From NCBI GenBank assembly GCA_021464415.1, contig CM038470.1, forward strand, positions 35,396,099 to 35,460,098: 64,000 bases of DNA, given 5' to 3'. A program made the position numbers and the translations under genes. This stretch comes from Lonicera japonica. Lineage: Eukaryota > Streptophyta > Magnoliopsida > Dipsacales > Caprifoliaceae. How positions within the stretch are numbered: the first letter of the stretch is position 1; each line of letters begins with the position of its first letter. Under the pieces are notes generated by a model. The model was not told the DNA's origin and did no database searches. It was given only the letters and a program-made list of their open reading frames with translations. Shown piece by piece: positions 32,920-45,370 of the stretch.

Positions 32920-34174
32920 CTAATCCCTAATGGTTGGCCAAGCAGGGTCCTCAGTAGCCAAATCAGTTCGAGCCTTATCCAGGATCTGGTACGCAAAGAC
33001 AATGTTCTCCTCTGTGGGCTCAAAATCCATGAACCGGAACCACTCCATTTGGAAGGGATCATCAATTAGCTCCCCCTCCAAAGACCCCCAACGAGAACAG
33101 ATGATGTTAGCCTGAAGGGGCTTGGTAATACTAAAACGGGCATAGTTGAATTGACAAGTCAGTCGAGCACGCCACATCCTCTCTACCGATAAAGAAACAT
33201 GTAAGGTCACAAATTTAGACTCAGAGGAGAAGTTGTTCATACCAAGGGGAATGTCCTGAGGAACGTTGAACTGACGAAGGAGACGTCCTAGGAAATAAAA
33301 GGAGGTAAACCAGAGCCCGCGAAGCCGAACATAGTTCTGACCCCTTGTACTAAGCACCATCGCCCTCAGCTTCTACCAAGGAATGTTCCACCGGATAGCC
33401 CGAAAGTTCTTCGAAAATCACACCGTCCAATTAGAGGAAGACATGGTCAAAGCACCAAAAAAGGACGACGGAAAAAGTGCGTAGGGTTGTCAAGCCGAAC
33501 CCCGTTGAAACCCACCGACCGGAAACGCTCTAACAGCCACATGTATAGCAAACGGGGGCTTTCCTTGAAAAAGGATAAGGCTCCCCTTTGAAGATCATCT
33601 AGGCCGTTCAGAGTCTCTACAAGAACAATTGGCACTATAGACTCCCCGTTCCTAGCATGGTAAATCAAACTCAAAATAGTCAGATCGACATGGGAAGAGC
33701 CTGTCACCAGTAACATATCAGAAACAAGACAGATCAAGGCCACCGCAGTACGCCCCACACTATACGAAGCTCTCTCTTCGTAGCGATGAAAGAACCTCAC
33801 CATTTTATGGAGGTCAAGAAGCCCGTCGACAATAAAACCATCACAGGCCGCTTGGGGAATAGCTAACAGAGCAATCAGCATATCTCGAGGACCGATTTCT
33901 TCTATGGGAACAGCCATCGAAAGACGAACATCAGAACGCAACAGCCAGGAGAACTCTTCATAAGTCGGACATAGCTCATCTAGCCCGAAACGGAAAAGAT
34001 GATCCACAGGGCTCCAGAAATACAAAGCACCTAGCAGGAAGGAAAAATCTATAGGACGATGGCACCAGCCTGCTAAAGGGCTAAAAACACCAAAGTTCAA
34101 ACCATTCTCAGAAGATATTAGAGCATCTCGGGTTTTAACATAAAAAAATCAGAATTTGTGCGATAAGAAGACAT
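32920..34174 (-). pseudogene. Element B antisense gene 1: DUF7745-like protein, broken
   Basis: This is the counterpart of the A gene at 1704-2960, with the same blocks: DHLFRFGLDELCPTYEEF, TILSLIYHARNGESIVP, SPRLLYMWLLERF, and a C-terminus ending PTIRD at 32920. ATG 34174 matches A. Lesions differ from those of A: a base loss near 34146, a deletion near 33450, and a Trp-to-stop change near 33415. The two stops of A are absent. A working ancestor can therefore be inferred, which implies the gene was once under selection. Function unknown. Confidence 0.7.
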
Positions 34175-34207
34175 TTTGGAAAAGGAGTGGGGATGAAGGA
34201 AGGAACA

Positions 34208-34291
34208 TGGGTGTATTTATAGCAAAAAGGAGGGCCCTGTACCTATTTGTCGCGCGACAAACCCATATCCAGGAGGGATTGTCGCGCGACA
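34208..34291 (-). promoter_or_regulatory. Promoter of B antisense gene 1: TATA box and two palindromes
   Basis: TATAAATA reads on the minus strand within 34214-34222. Perfect TGTCGCGCGACA sites lie at 34248-34259 and 34280-34291, 32 bp apart as in A. Confidence 0.65.
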
Positions 34292-34656
34292 ATCCTATTT
34301 TCTATACCTTGTTTTTTTTCCTGTCTTACACGTAAGAGTCATTCTTGCTAAAAGAACCACTTTTGTATGCACTGTACTTACTTTGTTCTTTTGCAGGAGG
34401 CCTAAAAAACTTCCGTATCACACGGTATGATTCCTAGCCCCCCTAATTTTGTGTATAGATGTATATAAGTTATAAATAAACTATTGTCACAAATGCAAGC
34501 AGAAAATAAAAAAATCATCATCACTACAAATAAGAGTTTTATAAATCCAACAAAAACAGTTTCCAAAAAACTAGAAAAATACTAAAACAAATGTTTGTCT
34601 ACCCTTTATAAAACTACATATCTATTTCAAACTAACAAAAGTGCAGGAAAGAAAAG
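34292..34656. other. Element B: spacer between antisense genes
   Basis: AT-rich and homologous to 3081-3422 of A, including a TTTTGCAG tract near 34390-34397. No gene is seen. Confidence 0.5.
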
Positions 34657-37600
34657 CTAATATACTCGAGCGCGCTTTGACACGCTCCCACTATCACCTG
34701 AGCCCTCCTCAAGAGTAAGGTCAACCACTGGGACGCCCTGAGTAGGAGGGACTACCGCCTGGGAAAGCCCCATCGACTGGACAGGAGCCGTAGGACGAAT
34801 CATCGAGGACCGAGAGCACCTAGAAGTCCGACTACAACTCCTCCGAGACTCCGTCCGGGCATGAGAAGAAGTCATAGGGTTGCTCGGTCGTAAGGAAACG
34901 TCAATCGCCCTCTGATAGTCATGCATGTATGCTGGAGGGTCTCGACCGACGTACTGGAGAAGGTTCCAGTTATAGAGGTGCTGGGCATGCCAAGCCCTCA
35001 GATCCGCCACCCGTACACTCACCCGCTGTGAAAAACATAAGATAAAAGAATCAGCACAGTCAAAATAAATAAATATGAATATAAAAGTATCGAGAAAAGT
35101 TGAAGTAGGTACCTCATCGCCAGAGCGACCACCCAAGCAGTTAAAAGCATCCTCAGGAAGAGGATACTCAGGAACAGTGTATCGACGTAAACCGGTGCCA
35201 ACATAAGAGATATCTCTGGGAAGTGGAGGAAGATCTACCGAAGGAATGGACGAGCCCGCCAGAACATCAGCAGAACTGGACCCACCCTCCTCGCGAATTG
35301 GAAACAGGGAAGGCCGAGAAGATGAGCCACCGAGACCCAGAGATCGGGCCGGAGGGCCCATAGCAGTCGACGGAAGAGGGGTCAGTGTGGCATAAATACA
35401 AACACCTGGAGGATCCACCATAGCCGTCGCTCTCAAAGGTGGGACCCCGCTAGAAGGAGTGGTCGCAGCAGCAGGAGGGGTCCGCCCAACCTGTTCATAG
35501 TCGACCCCAAAGTTCGCAGTCTCCCAGGACCGCTCCAAAAAATCTGCTGCACCTCCCTCAGCAGCCTCAAAAATAGCCCCTAGAGATGCTGATGGACCGG
35601 TGGGAAACTCAAAACCCTCAGCAAGCTGCTCCTCTCTAGGTGTAGTCTGAGAAGGCTGCTCTGGAACAGCCGCTGTCCCACCTCCCTCACCGCCCTCGAT
35701 TCTATCATCACCTCCCTCGGGCCTATCATCGCCTCCCTCAGCACCAGCAGGAACGTCCCTCTCTCCCTAGGGTCATCATCGTCGGAGTCCAAAATGTTGT
35801 CCCTCTGATTGGGGACAGGCGGCAGCTGACCGGGAACTATCAAGGACAAATGAGTCTGTCCTCGTATGTAGTTGGGATCACCTCCCAACGCCCGGTACCT
35901 CTTATAGAAAACCCATCCCCGAGTCCCCTTCGGCTCCCTCCTCGGTGAACGTCTTAAAACCGAGCCAGTCAACCAACGCCTGCACCGTCACCGAATCGAT
36001 CTCGCCTGTCTGCCTCATCAGAACTGGTGGGAATTAAGGAACTCTAGGCCACTGGGCCGGTGTATGCTGGTGAATAACTCTCTCACCCAAGTAGAAGTGG
36101 AGGCCGTACTCATCCCTGATAAGCCACCTGGTCCTTGAGGCAGTCAGAGCACGGCAATATCCAAAATAGAGACCCAAATCACCCCAGGGGGCCCACCCAA
36201 TCTGAACAATTTTTTTTTTATTTCAGTTATTTATATTCTATTTTTACTAGTTAATTATTAAAAAGAAAGAATACTAAGATATTTACCTGCTCCTCCAACA
36301 GGTCATGGACGGCAGCAGCTCTGGTCTCCCGAGTCCTGTATACATAGGGAGCCCTGTAGTTCCCCGCAATGAATCGACGGAGAAAAGGAAACTGATCCTC
36401 GTTCTCGACGAGGAGATCCACCTAGGCACGACCCAGACGGGTATACGCCACGAACCAACTCTGAAGAGGAGACATAAAGAATATCAGCAACAACATATAA
36501 TAAATATAAGGGATTGAAGCAAAGATAAGGGAACAAAAGTGTATACCTCCCACAGCAAAGAAAAGCCTTTGAGGTTCAGGGCTAGATGGCGAGAAACCTG
36601 GTCCATAGCATCGTACAAGACAGCCAGAATAAAGCCCCCCCAGTCATAGTCAAACATAATGCTGAAGTCTCCGAGTTAAGGCAACCACCAGAGATGGGCT
36701 GTGTCCCCCCCTTTGGCCTCGAACAGATCATGGAGCGGCAGCAAAAAAAGAACACGAGCATACTGACGCGCCTCCTGATGGGTCATCGGCGCTCCAGAAG
36801 CAACTAACCGGGCTCTCTCTGTGGCTAGCCGCGTAACCAAAATCGCCCGAGGGATCGTGTTTCCCGAACTCCGTCGCTCAGGAAACCACCCGAGTGCACC
36901 CATAATGCCCTCTGCCGTCAGACGCAAAGGGAAATCAATATGGATAGGGACCCCCTGAAGGAATCTCGGTCAGAGCAAATAGGTCCAGGGGGGGTCATCG
37001 TCATCTCTCCCCAGCTCCAATGGAAGGTATGAGTGGTGTCCCACCACTGGCAGGCCAGAGCCGACACCAACACAGCTGCCCTAGATACCCACTCCGGGAG
37101 GGCATCGAAGAGGGAACCAAAAGGAGTCGCAAGAAGCAACTCCTGGACAAGGGCCAGTGCCTATCGCCACTCTAAGAAAATAGTATTGGGAGAACCCCTA
37201 CCTCGGTCGACCCACTACAGACAAAGAGAAATATAAGAATATGAGAAACCTGAGGGTACTTTTGTGTAAATATGAGAGTTATAGGGTTATAAGGGTAAAT
37301 TATGTAATTTTCCAAACTTGTGGGTACTTTTGTGTAAATATGAGAGATATAGGGTTATAAGGGTAAATTATGTAATTTTCCAAAACCTGAGGTTACTTTG
37401 GTGTAATTATGAGAGTTATAGGGTTATAAGGGTAAATTATGTAATTTTCCAAACCTGAGGGTACTTTTGTGTAAATATGAGAGTTATAGGGTTATAAAGG
37501 TAAACTATGTAATTTTCCAAACCTGAGGGTACTTTGGTGTAATTATGAGAGATATAGGGTTATAAGGGTAAATTATGTAATTTTCCAAACCTGAGGGTAC

Positions 37601-38663
37601 TTTTGTGTAAATATGAGAGATATAGGGTTATAAGGGTAAATTATGTAATTTTCCAAACCTGAGGGTACTTTGGTGTAATTATGAGAGATATAGGGTTATA
37701 AGGGTAAATTATGTAATTTTCCAAACCTGAGGGTACTTTTGTGTAAATATGAGAGTTATAGGGTTATAGGGGTAAATTATGTAAATTTCCAAACCTGAGG
37801 GTACTTTGGTGTAATTATGAGAGTTATAGGGTTATAGGGGTAAATTATGTAAATTTCCAAACCTGAGTGTACTTTTGTGTAAATATGAGAAATATAGGGT
37901 TATAAGAGTAAATTATGTAATTTTCCAAACCTAAGGGTACTTTGGTGTAATTATGAGAGATATAGGGTTATAAGGGTAAATTATGTAAGTTTCCAAACCT
38001 GAGGCTACTTTTGTGTAAATATGAGAGTTATAGGGTTAGAGGGGTATATTATGTAATTTTCCAAACCTGAGGGTACTTTGGTGTAATTATGAGAGGTATA
38101 GGGTTATAGGGGTAAATTATGTAAATTTCCAAACTTGAGGGTACTTTGGTGTAATTACGAGAGTTATGGGGTTATAAGGGTAAATTATGTAATTTTCCAA
38201 ACCTGAGGGTACTTTGGTGTAATTATGTGATTTATGGAGTTATAAGGGTACATTATGTAGTTTTCTAAAAAACCTAAAAGGGTATCACAGGTAAAAGTAT
38301 GTGTTCACTAAATCGGACGTTATTTCTAGGCAGACATGCATACTAACATTGTTTAAAATACATGCAGGAAACGACATAAATAAATCGAACAAATAAATAC
38401 ACGAAAAGAAGACATACCAAAGACCGTTGGCGGATCTCATGAGAAACAGGCTCCATCAAGAGCCACAGAACATCCGGGACTAGAGCAGCCTGAGTGACGT
38501 CTCGGTAGACCACCGCCCGACCGCGGTCCACCCCATCCTCGCCATACCAATCAAGGTCCTCCCAGTCATCATGGTGAGGGTTGCATCGGAGAACGCCCTG
38601 AGCGTCTGTAAAAGTGACCTCCTCCTGGTCACCCTTCAATCTATCAGGCTGAGCAGGGTCCAT
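34657..38663 (-). pseudogene. Element B antisense gene 2: five-exon PMD protein, mostly preserved splice sites
   Basis: Inferred exons: 1, 38663-38418; 2, 37214-36547; 3, 36460-36287; 4, 36201-35113; 5, 35025-34657. Donors (GTATGTC, GTATACA, GTAAAT, GTACCT) and acceptors (CTGTAG, CTTCAG, GTTCAG, TCACAG) are all canonical here. Exon 1 has HHDDWEDLDWYGEDGVDRG. Exon 2 has MTHQEARQYARVLFLLPLHD and GGDTAHLWWLP. Exon 5 is Arg/Ser-rich and ends KRARVY, a possible nuclear signal. Breaks: frame change near 36950, stop near 36677, and lesions in exon 4 near 35770 and 35940. Homologous to PMD (PF10536) proteins; a role in silencing or its suppression is inference. Confidence 0.78.
37235..38285 (-). repeat. 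68-bp minisatellite filling intron 1 of the B PMD gene, with 136-bp dimers
   Basis: About 15 units of 68 bp alternate ACTTTGGTGTAATTATGAGA and ACTTTTGTGTAAATATGAGA, giving a higher-order 136-bp unit over most of the array. A uses almost only the first type. The arrays share an origin but were amplified separately. Confidence 0.9.
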
Positions 38664-38799
38664 CTGTGTATATAGAAAGTAGTGAGAAAGTCAGAAAATC
38701 AGAAAAGCGGCAGGGCTTCCGCGCTTGAGAGACGAGAGAAAAAGAGCTAGAGAGAGAAAGAGAAAGGAGAGAATGAGGTGGAATAAGCTCAGCAAGGGA

Positions 38800-38885
38800 C
38801 TTATATAATGAACCAGTTTGTCGCGCGACAAATGGGCTCCTTGTTGTTCGACAAAAAGCCCTGCACCGAAATGTCGCGCGACATA
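38800..38885 (-). promoter_or_regulatory. Promoter of B antisense gene 2: TATATAA and three palindromic sites
   Basis: TATATAA (minus strand, about 38807-38801) is followed upstream by TGTCGCGCGACA at 38819-38830, a decayed TGTTGTTCGACA at 38842-38853, and a perfect site at 38872-38883. Confidence 0.65.
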
Positions 38886-39129
38886 TTGGTCCCCTCCCCT
38901 AATTTTTTGATCTTTGTCTCATTTTATCTCCTGTAGGGGTGCTTCAGAGAGACAGTTTTCGAAAAACTTGCTAAATACGGCACACCCAGGATGAAAATTC
39001 GAGGAAAGGACTTCCAAATCATCTCTCCGAAAATGCGAGAACAAATACAAACGGTTAAAGTAGTCTCTGATCTCCCAGAAAGGACCGAGACCATCAATGA
39101 GAAAAAGCAAATATCAGGATAAGACGGGA

Positions 39130-39290
39130 ATAGAAAAAATTGAAAGAGTAGAAAAGAGAAAGAACCCGCATGAGCGCCCAAAGCGAGCGAGAGAAACAGA
39201 AACGCAGAGTGACAGGGAGAGCCACACCAAAAGTGACAGCTAGGCCAAAATTGGCTCAGGGCTTCGTTTTGGGTGAGTAAGGCTCCTGAT
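39130..39290. other. Conserved non-coding block upstream of the antisense PMD gene (copy B)
   Basis: Nearly identical to 11170-11345. One A fewer in the run before TTGAAAGAGTAGAAAAG changes the frame downstream, which argues against coding. It ends near the element C insertion site. Confidence 0.6.
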
Positions 39291-39364
39291 CACAACAAAG
39301 GAACAAAAAAGACTCCTGGTCAAAAACAGAGAAGGCCAGGAAAAGTCTTTCCCAAAAGAGGGAG

Positions 39365-40616
39365 TGTGAACACCCCAATCCACGACTCTCGTGCGAACAC
39401 TGGTTTTCTTAAAACAAAGCATCTTGCATTAAGTGTTGAGTCATCATGCATATAGAATACCGTTAGGAAAAACTCCATTTTCGGCCACGTTGGGAGTTTG
39501 ATATAACCTTTGATGCTTCTTCGCTTACTAGGACGGGGATCGACCTGTTAGAAAAACGAGTTATTTCCGAGTGTTCCCGTGCTTTATTTTGTGAGCCAGC
39601 CGCACGCTCCCAGCCGTACGGCTACCTGCCAGCCGTACGGTTGGCACCCTAGCCGCACGCCCCAACCGCACGCCCCAACCGCACGCCCTAGCCGCATGCC
39701 CTGCGGCTACCCCCAACCGCACGCTCCTAGCCGCACGCCCTGCGGCTACCCCCTGCGGTTGGCCTGTTTTGGAGCGTTTTTGGCGGGATTTTTGCTATAA
39801 ATAGGACCCTTGGGCTCTCATTTAAGGACATCAACACTCAATAGTGTTTTTAGCAAGTAGAAACTCTGTCAAAATTATTAGAGAGTCATTTTAGAGGAAT
39901 TCTAAGAGAGAGTTCTAGAGAGAGAAAATTTAGAGAGAGAACTTCTAGAGAGAGAAAATCTAGAGAGAGAAAGGAGGAATCAAGGCAAGGTTCTTATTTC
40001 TTCTTCAAGCGCATCAAGTACGTCTTTCTACGACCCTACTTAATTTCAGTATTGCATTTAATTTCACTTTTAATACAGAAAATTAGATAACTTGCAAAGA
40101 AGTTCATTGCTTTCAAATAAAGTCCTTTCAAAGTTTTACAAGAAATCTAAAATCCGTTTTGACACATTTTCAAAACAAACAAAAATACAAAAACAGTTTC
40201 AAAAAGAATAGAACTATGAGACTCTGATTTTATTCTACGAATGAATACGTAGGCGCTCGCAAAGCTCGAGTCCGATTTCAAAATACCGTTTTAAATCAAA
40301 TTTATCTGGAAAGGACTATTCTGAAAACTATTCAAACTACTTGCAAGATATCTAAAATAGGAATTAGATACATGATCCATTAAGAGACCAAAAGGGCGAA
40401 TTGGGTGCCTAACACCTTCCCAATTCGTAACGTAGTTCCCGAACCCTAGCAAAGTATATTTTAAAACTCTGGTTTCATACGTATGAAAGATAATTCGTTT
40501 TCGAATTGTCCTTCGTATGATCTTTTGTTTGTTTTCTTGAAAAACAAACTGGCGACTCTATAAAGTACGTTTTCATATAAAACAGAGAAGGAGGACCCTT
40601 TTCTTTTCTTTCTTCG
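39365..40616 (+). mobile_element. Element C 5' LTR (family 2), 3' end deleted
   Basis: It starts TGTGAACACCCC. U3 has palindromes AGCCGTACGGCT (39612-39623) and AGCCGTACGGTT (39631-39642), a run of diverged GCCGCACGCCC units, and TATAAATA at 39796-39803. R/U5 matches the 3' LTR up to TTTCTTTCTTCG at 40616. The last about 40 bases and the primer site are missing, replaced by AT-rich sequence with a duplicated TCTTTTTCGTAATTAAAA (40622, 40669). Loss of the primer site makes this copy unable to replicate. Confidence 0.85.
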
Positions 40617-41524
40617 TAATTCTTTTTCGTAATTAAAATTTTATTTGCTAATTATGTGAGGGAAATCTTTTTCGTAATTAAAATTTTGTAAATTATCATA
40701 ACAAATCCTAAAGCATTGATCAATAATGAACCGCCAGATGATTATTTCGCACGCACCCACGTCTTATCATGCATTTTCGCGAGTGTGAATTTACCCTATT
40801 AACCTCGAGACCAAAGTCGTGACTAGGCCGTGGACTTGCGGGTCTACACTAGCCAAAAGCGCCTGGGACCACTCTCCTTGGCCAAGTACTTACTGAGGTA
40901 TATCGAGTGACAAGAACACTCACGTACCCGGGATGTATATCAAAAGGTCCTTGCACGTACCTGCGCTCTTAAGGTATATCGTAAGACCTGCCAAATAGAA
41001 GGGAGCCTCAAACCTTACCCTCTTAAACCACGCTTGCATATAGGGGAGTCAGCTTAGAACACAAGATTTTGTGCATTGTTTTTATGATCGACAGTCGTGA
41101 GAATCTAGTGAGCGAAAGCCCTGATTCCATGAACAAAGCAACTCATGAGGAGAGAACTACCCGTATTTTCGAATGATTTTTCAGAAAACTCTTTTCAAAA
41201 TGATTTTCCAAAACTGTAGATGGTCAGGGAACCCAGGGAATTCTATTCCTACCCTACCGCTACACGGGGCTCTTAAGTTGTCGCCGTTGGTCTGCTTTTG
41301 ATCTCACCTAAAGAAAACCTTTTGTGTTTATTTTTGTCCCGATCGATGTATTTCTGGATAAAGTCCAGCGAGTTCTAAATGATATATTGTTGTTATTTTC
41401 CGGGGAATGCACGCGATTGAATTTGTCCTTTTGTACGGCATCAGATATTCATTCCATCCTGGCCTCTGCGTGGGCAGGAAGAGACAGTACCGGACGACTC
41501 GTTAGACCGGATTCTTTTGAAAAT
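40617..41524 (+). other. Element C leader with conserved GTATATC units
   Basis: At 40885-41010 it shares CTCTCCTTGGCCAAGTACTT, GAGGTATATCGAGTGACA, the unit with ATGTATATCAAAAGG and AAGGTATATCGTAAG with B and D. A frame open from 41324 runs into gag, but the Met at 41525 is a better start. Confidence 0.6.
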
Positions 41525-43320
41525 ATGGATCAGAATACTCCTAACCGAAATGTGAACAACCAGTTCAACAATGCAGCGGATCCGCCGCCCGGTCCGTTTT
41601 ACCCAAACCCGGGAATGCCTCAGAACAATACCGTTGGAGGTCAACCACTGCATCATACTCCATCTCTCAATGCCGATCCAAACTTGGCTAGCACAAGCGG
41701 AAACATGAATGCTCCATTACCAAACCCTAAAGACATGTATCGGATGTTAATGAACCTGAACCAAAGCATGGCCATGTTACTAAGTGACAATCAGAACACT
41801 CGTGCCAAGTTGGACGAGTTGGCTAAAGGTCGCTTGGCAGAACCACCGAGGGAAACTCCGGTTATTCCTCCACCACCACCGCCACTCTCAGTTCATATGG
41901 AAGCACCACTGCCGTTCGAACAGTTGAACAAACCCAAACACATGCATGATCTAGTTGGCAATTGGTTACACCAAGATCCTATCAATCAAGCCCCTCCACA
42001 AATGCCATCGATGCACGAACCTTATCACGATCCATATTATGAACCGATAAGGAGGCCCATGAGTGTCCAAGGGAGGGCCCCTCACCAATGGAAGGTTACC
42101 GGGGGGATAAAGACTTATCTGAACTTAAAGAACAACTGAAGGCACTTACCCAAAAGGTCGCCGAAAGTTCAAATGATTTGACCCAGTTGCAGAGTTATAA
42201 TTTGTACCCAGAGGCTCATTATCCAGTGGGTTTTAAGATGCCCTCAATACCAAAGTTTACGGGAACCACACCGTCGGAACTCCACCTAAAATCATACGTC
42301 CGTTCAATGAGAATTTATGATGTCGGGGAAGCTGAATTGGCTAATTCGTTTCATCTTACGCTAGCTGGACCAGCCCAAAGTTGGTTTTTGAACCTTGAGA
42401 AGCACCGGGTTAGGTCATGGTCAGCCATCGTCCAAGAGTTTGTGTCTCAGTACAAACTACTAATGAGGAGCTTAATTAGTTACAGGAAAGGAAACATTTG
42501 GAGAGGCTAGCAGAAAGAAAATGAAAGCATCATATTACGAATTTGTTACGAGATGGAGAGAATTGGCAGCCCAAATTGTGAGCGCCTAGATGAAGAGGAA
42601 CAATTGGGGGTTAATCGTAAAGAATTAAAACCCCGAGATTCGGACTCAAATGGGTCATCAGTTCTTAGGGATAGCAGATTCAAGGCTCTACTCCACGTGG
42701 GCAACGAAATTGAGGAGGACCTGGCCAAACAGGCTGAAATCAAGAAGTCTGCCTCTCAATACAAGAAGACTTCTACGTCCGCTGTCAATCAAGTAACATC
42801 TTATGGGTCCTATGGCAGAGGATACTCCAACAACCCCTATGGTCAGAACTCTGTGAAAAACATTGGGGATTATCCTACACCGGGGTATCGCAACAACAAC
42901 AACAACAACCCCAGGACATTTGATCAGAACCGCTCACGTGATCGACATTTTTCACAATTGCCAGGACCATTGGGGAAGGTTTTCAAACAACTGAAAGAAG
43001 CTGGGATTATGTATCCCATGAATCCGAAGCCATTACCACCACAAATACCGCCTCATTGGAACATGAATGAGCGGTGCGAATACGACCAAGGGTTTGGGCA
43101 CACTACCGATAGTTGTATGGCTCTACGGCATGCCATCCAAAACCTGATCGATAGCAAGAGAATCCCAGATCCGTCAGCCCCGAATGTTGCCAGGAATCCC
43201 TTTCCTAATCACCGAATCAACGCTATCAAGGAGGATTTAGATTTACCAGATCCTGTATTCTTAATCAAACCTGCTTTGAATACAGAAAATGTTGAAGTAT
43301 TGAAAGTTGGCTGTTTAAAG
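41525..43320 (+). pseudogene. Element C: gag (capsid and zinc-knuckle region), two frame changes
   Basis: ATG 41525 opens MDQNTPNRNVNN, a Pro/Asn-rich N-terminus. After a frame change near 42100 a Retrotrans_gag-type capsid follows, with MPSIPKFTGTTPSELHLKSY and FHLTLAGPAQSWFLNLEKH. A further break near 42510 leads to 42553-43428. That part has Tyr/Asn-rich repeats and a CEYDQGFGHTTDSC motif, a zinc knuckle in which one metal His seems changed to Asp, followed by ALRHAIQNLID. Gag builds the particle. Near 43320 the frame runs into DNA derived from the antisense PMD gene, marking the pol deletion. Confidence 0.85.
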
Positions 43321-45370
43321 CCTTCACCTGCTGTGGCTCCTCGTCCTCCACCTGCTGTGGCTCCTCGTCCCTCTCTCCATGCGGATCCTCGTCGTCTGAA
43401 TCCGCAATCCCTTTCGCCCTCCGGTTAGGCGCAGGAGCAGGCTGATGTGGGACCCTCTGCGAGATGTACAACTGCCCCGGATGAACATCGGATCTCCCCC
43501 GAGTGCAGCATACCTCACGTATATCGCCCTGCCTCGCACCCCCCTCATCTCTCTCATCAGATAGCGATGCACGAAGGTCCCATACTCTCCCTCCACCAGC
43601 AAGCCCTCCATCGGGACGCCTCCCAAGAATGCAGCCCGATCCTCTGCAGCTACCATGCTCGATCGCCTCATCGCCGCTGGAGGCCAGGCCGGGACCCTAA
43701 AGCCTAACCCGGGAGTGTGCTGCCGCACCACGCGCTCCCCCAGGTAAAAAGCTGCCCCGTACTCGTGCAGAAAAAGCCTCCTCAAACGAGCAGCCGCCAG
43801 TGCATCAGCGTACCCCCACTGCTGCGTCACGTATGCAGGCCATGGACTCCACTGAACCTGCCACATTGAACATACGCTATAAATAACACAACTTTCTTTT
43901 TTAAAAATACTTTAAGTTTTATTCTAATTCATACCTGATCTAGCTGAAGGCCTGAGACGTCGCCTGCACTGACGTCAGGGGTCAGATATCGATACACCCC
44001 AACTATGTTCCCTCTGTAATACCGTCTGAAAAGCGGGAACTCATCGGCGAAGGTAGGGTGCAGATGGATCTGACCGATACCCTGATGGGTATGTGCAATA
44101 AACCACATCTGTCGTAAATTATCACAATTTTTAAAACCATCAATTTTATTAAACAATCACATGATTTTCAAAAAGAAATATTGCAAAAAAAATAAAAAAA
44201 ATTACCTCCCAAAGCGTGACCAGTCCGCGGTGGTTCAGCTCCATGTGCCGGCACACCAAGTCCATCGACTCGTACAGCACCGCCAGCACATATCCTCCCA
44301 GGCGAATGTGTACAGCTGGTCGAAGAATCGCAGGTACGGCAGCCACCATAATCGCAGGTTGTCACCCCCCCGTGCGTAGAAGAAGTCATGTATCAGCAGC
44401 AGAAAACACCGTGATAACTGCCGGACCTCCTGCCGTGTCATCAGTCCATCTCCAAATCTCTCACTCTCCGCCTCGATGTGCTGTACCATCGTCGTGTGGG
44501 GTATCCCGTCCGCCACTATCCGGCACTGCCTCCAACCACAAGGTGCCGCCCATCCCATCTAGCGTGACTCGTAATCGGGGTTTGAGTACCAGTGGCTCCC
44601 CTCCAAATGGCAGCCCCGTCAGCACGAACACGTCCTCTGGGGTCAACGTCATCTTCGCCCCAACTCCAATGAAGGTGTGCGTTGTCCCACCATCTCTCTC
44701 CCAATACCGTCGGCAGACTCACCGATCGCGCTGGACCTCTCTCCGCCGGGCAGCACCTCGATGAATTGTCCGAACGGGGTCACGCTCAAGTAAGCCCTCA
44801 CCAATGGGGGTAACTGATCTCGAAGCTCGGGAGCGGCACGTGTGATACCGCGACAACATCCAATCCTCTGTCACATCACATGTTTAATAAAACTTAGAGC
44901 CTGCTATTAAATTAATACTGGATAATACATGTTTTGACAACAAAACGCTATGTTAAGTATGTTTATTATGGCAAGTAATTATTAAATTTATCACATTTTC
45001 ATGCATATCAATTCATTGCATTTTTTCAAAAATCACATAATATAAAATACTAGAAATTAGAGCATACCCGAGTACGGCGCGAATCTCGTGTGCCGCAGGC
45101 TCCATCAGTAGCCACACTCGTCCCCTCTCCTGGTGAGATCAGTGGCACGTCGCGATACATCACCCGCTGTAGTGATCCGTCTGCCCCCAGTGGCCCCTCC
45201 CAGGCCACACCCTCCCAGTCGTCGTGACGAGAGCGCAGAGTAGTCGCCGCCACCATCATCGCGGTAATAGAGTCCACCTCATCTCCTGGGAGTAGCTCCG
45301 GCGCCTCCCCTCCTTTCGGTGGGCCCCCCATCATCATGTACACACAGACAGATCGCAAAAAGTCTAGCAA
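43321..45370 (-). pseudogene. Element C antisense PMD gene, diverged family, last exon truncated
   Basis: Exons inferred: 1, 45370-45068; 2, 44867-44206; 3, 44108-43935; 4, from 43857 to a truncation near 43321. All three introns keep canonical ends (GTATGCTC, GTAATT, GTATGAAT donors; GACAG, GACAG, GGCAG acceptors) at positions equivalent to B, with no minisatellite. Shared marks: MTLTPEDVFVLTGLPFGGEP, QLSRCFLLLIHDFFYARGGD, NLRLWWLPYLRFFDQLYTFAW, FYLGERVVRQHTPG. Exon 2 has frame changes (near 44510 and 44300). Protein similarity to A/B is moderate, so the two families parted long ago. The Arg/Ser C-terminus is lost with the pol deletion. Confidence 0.75.
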
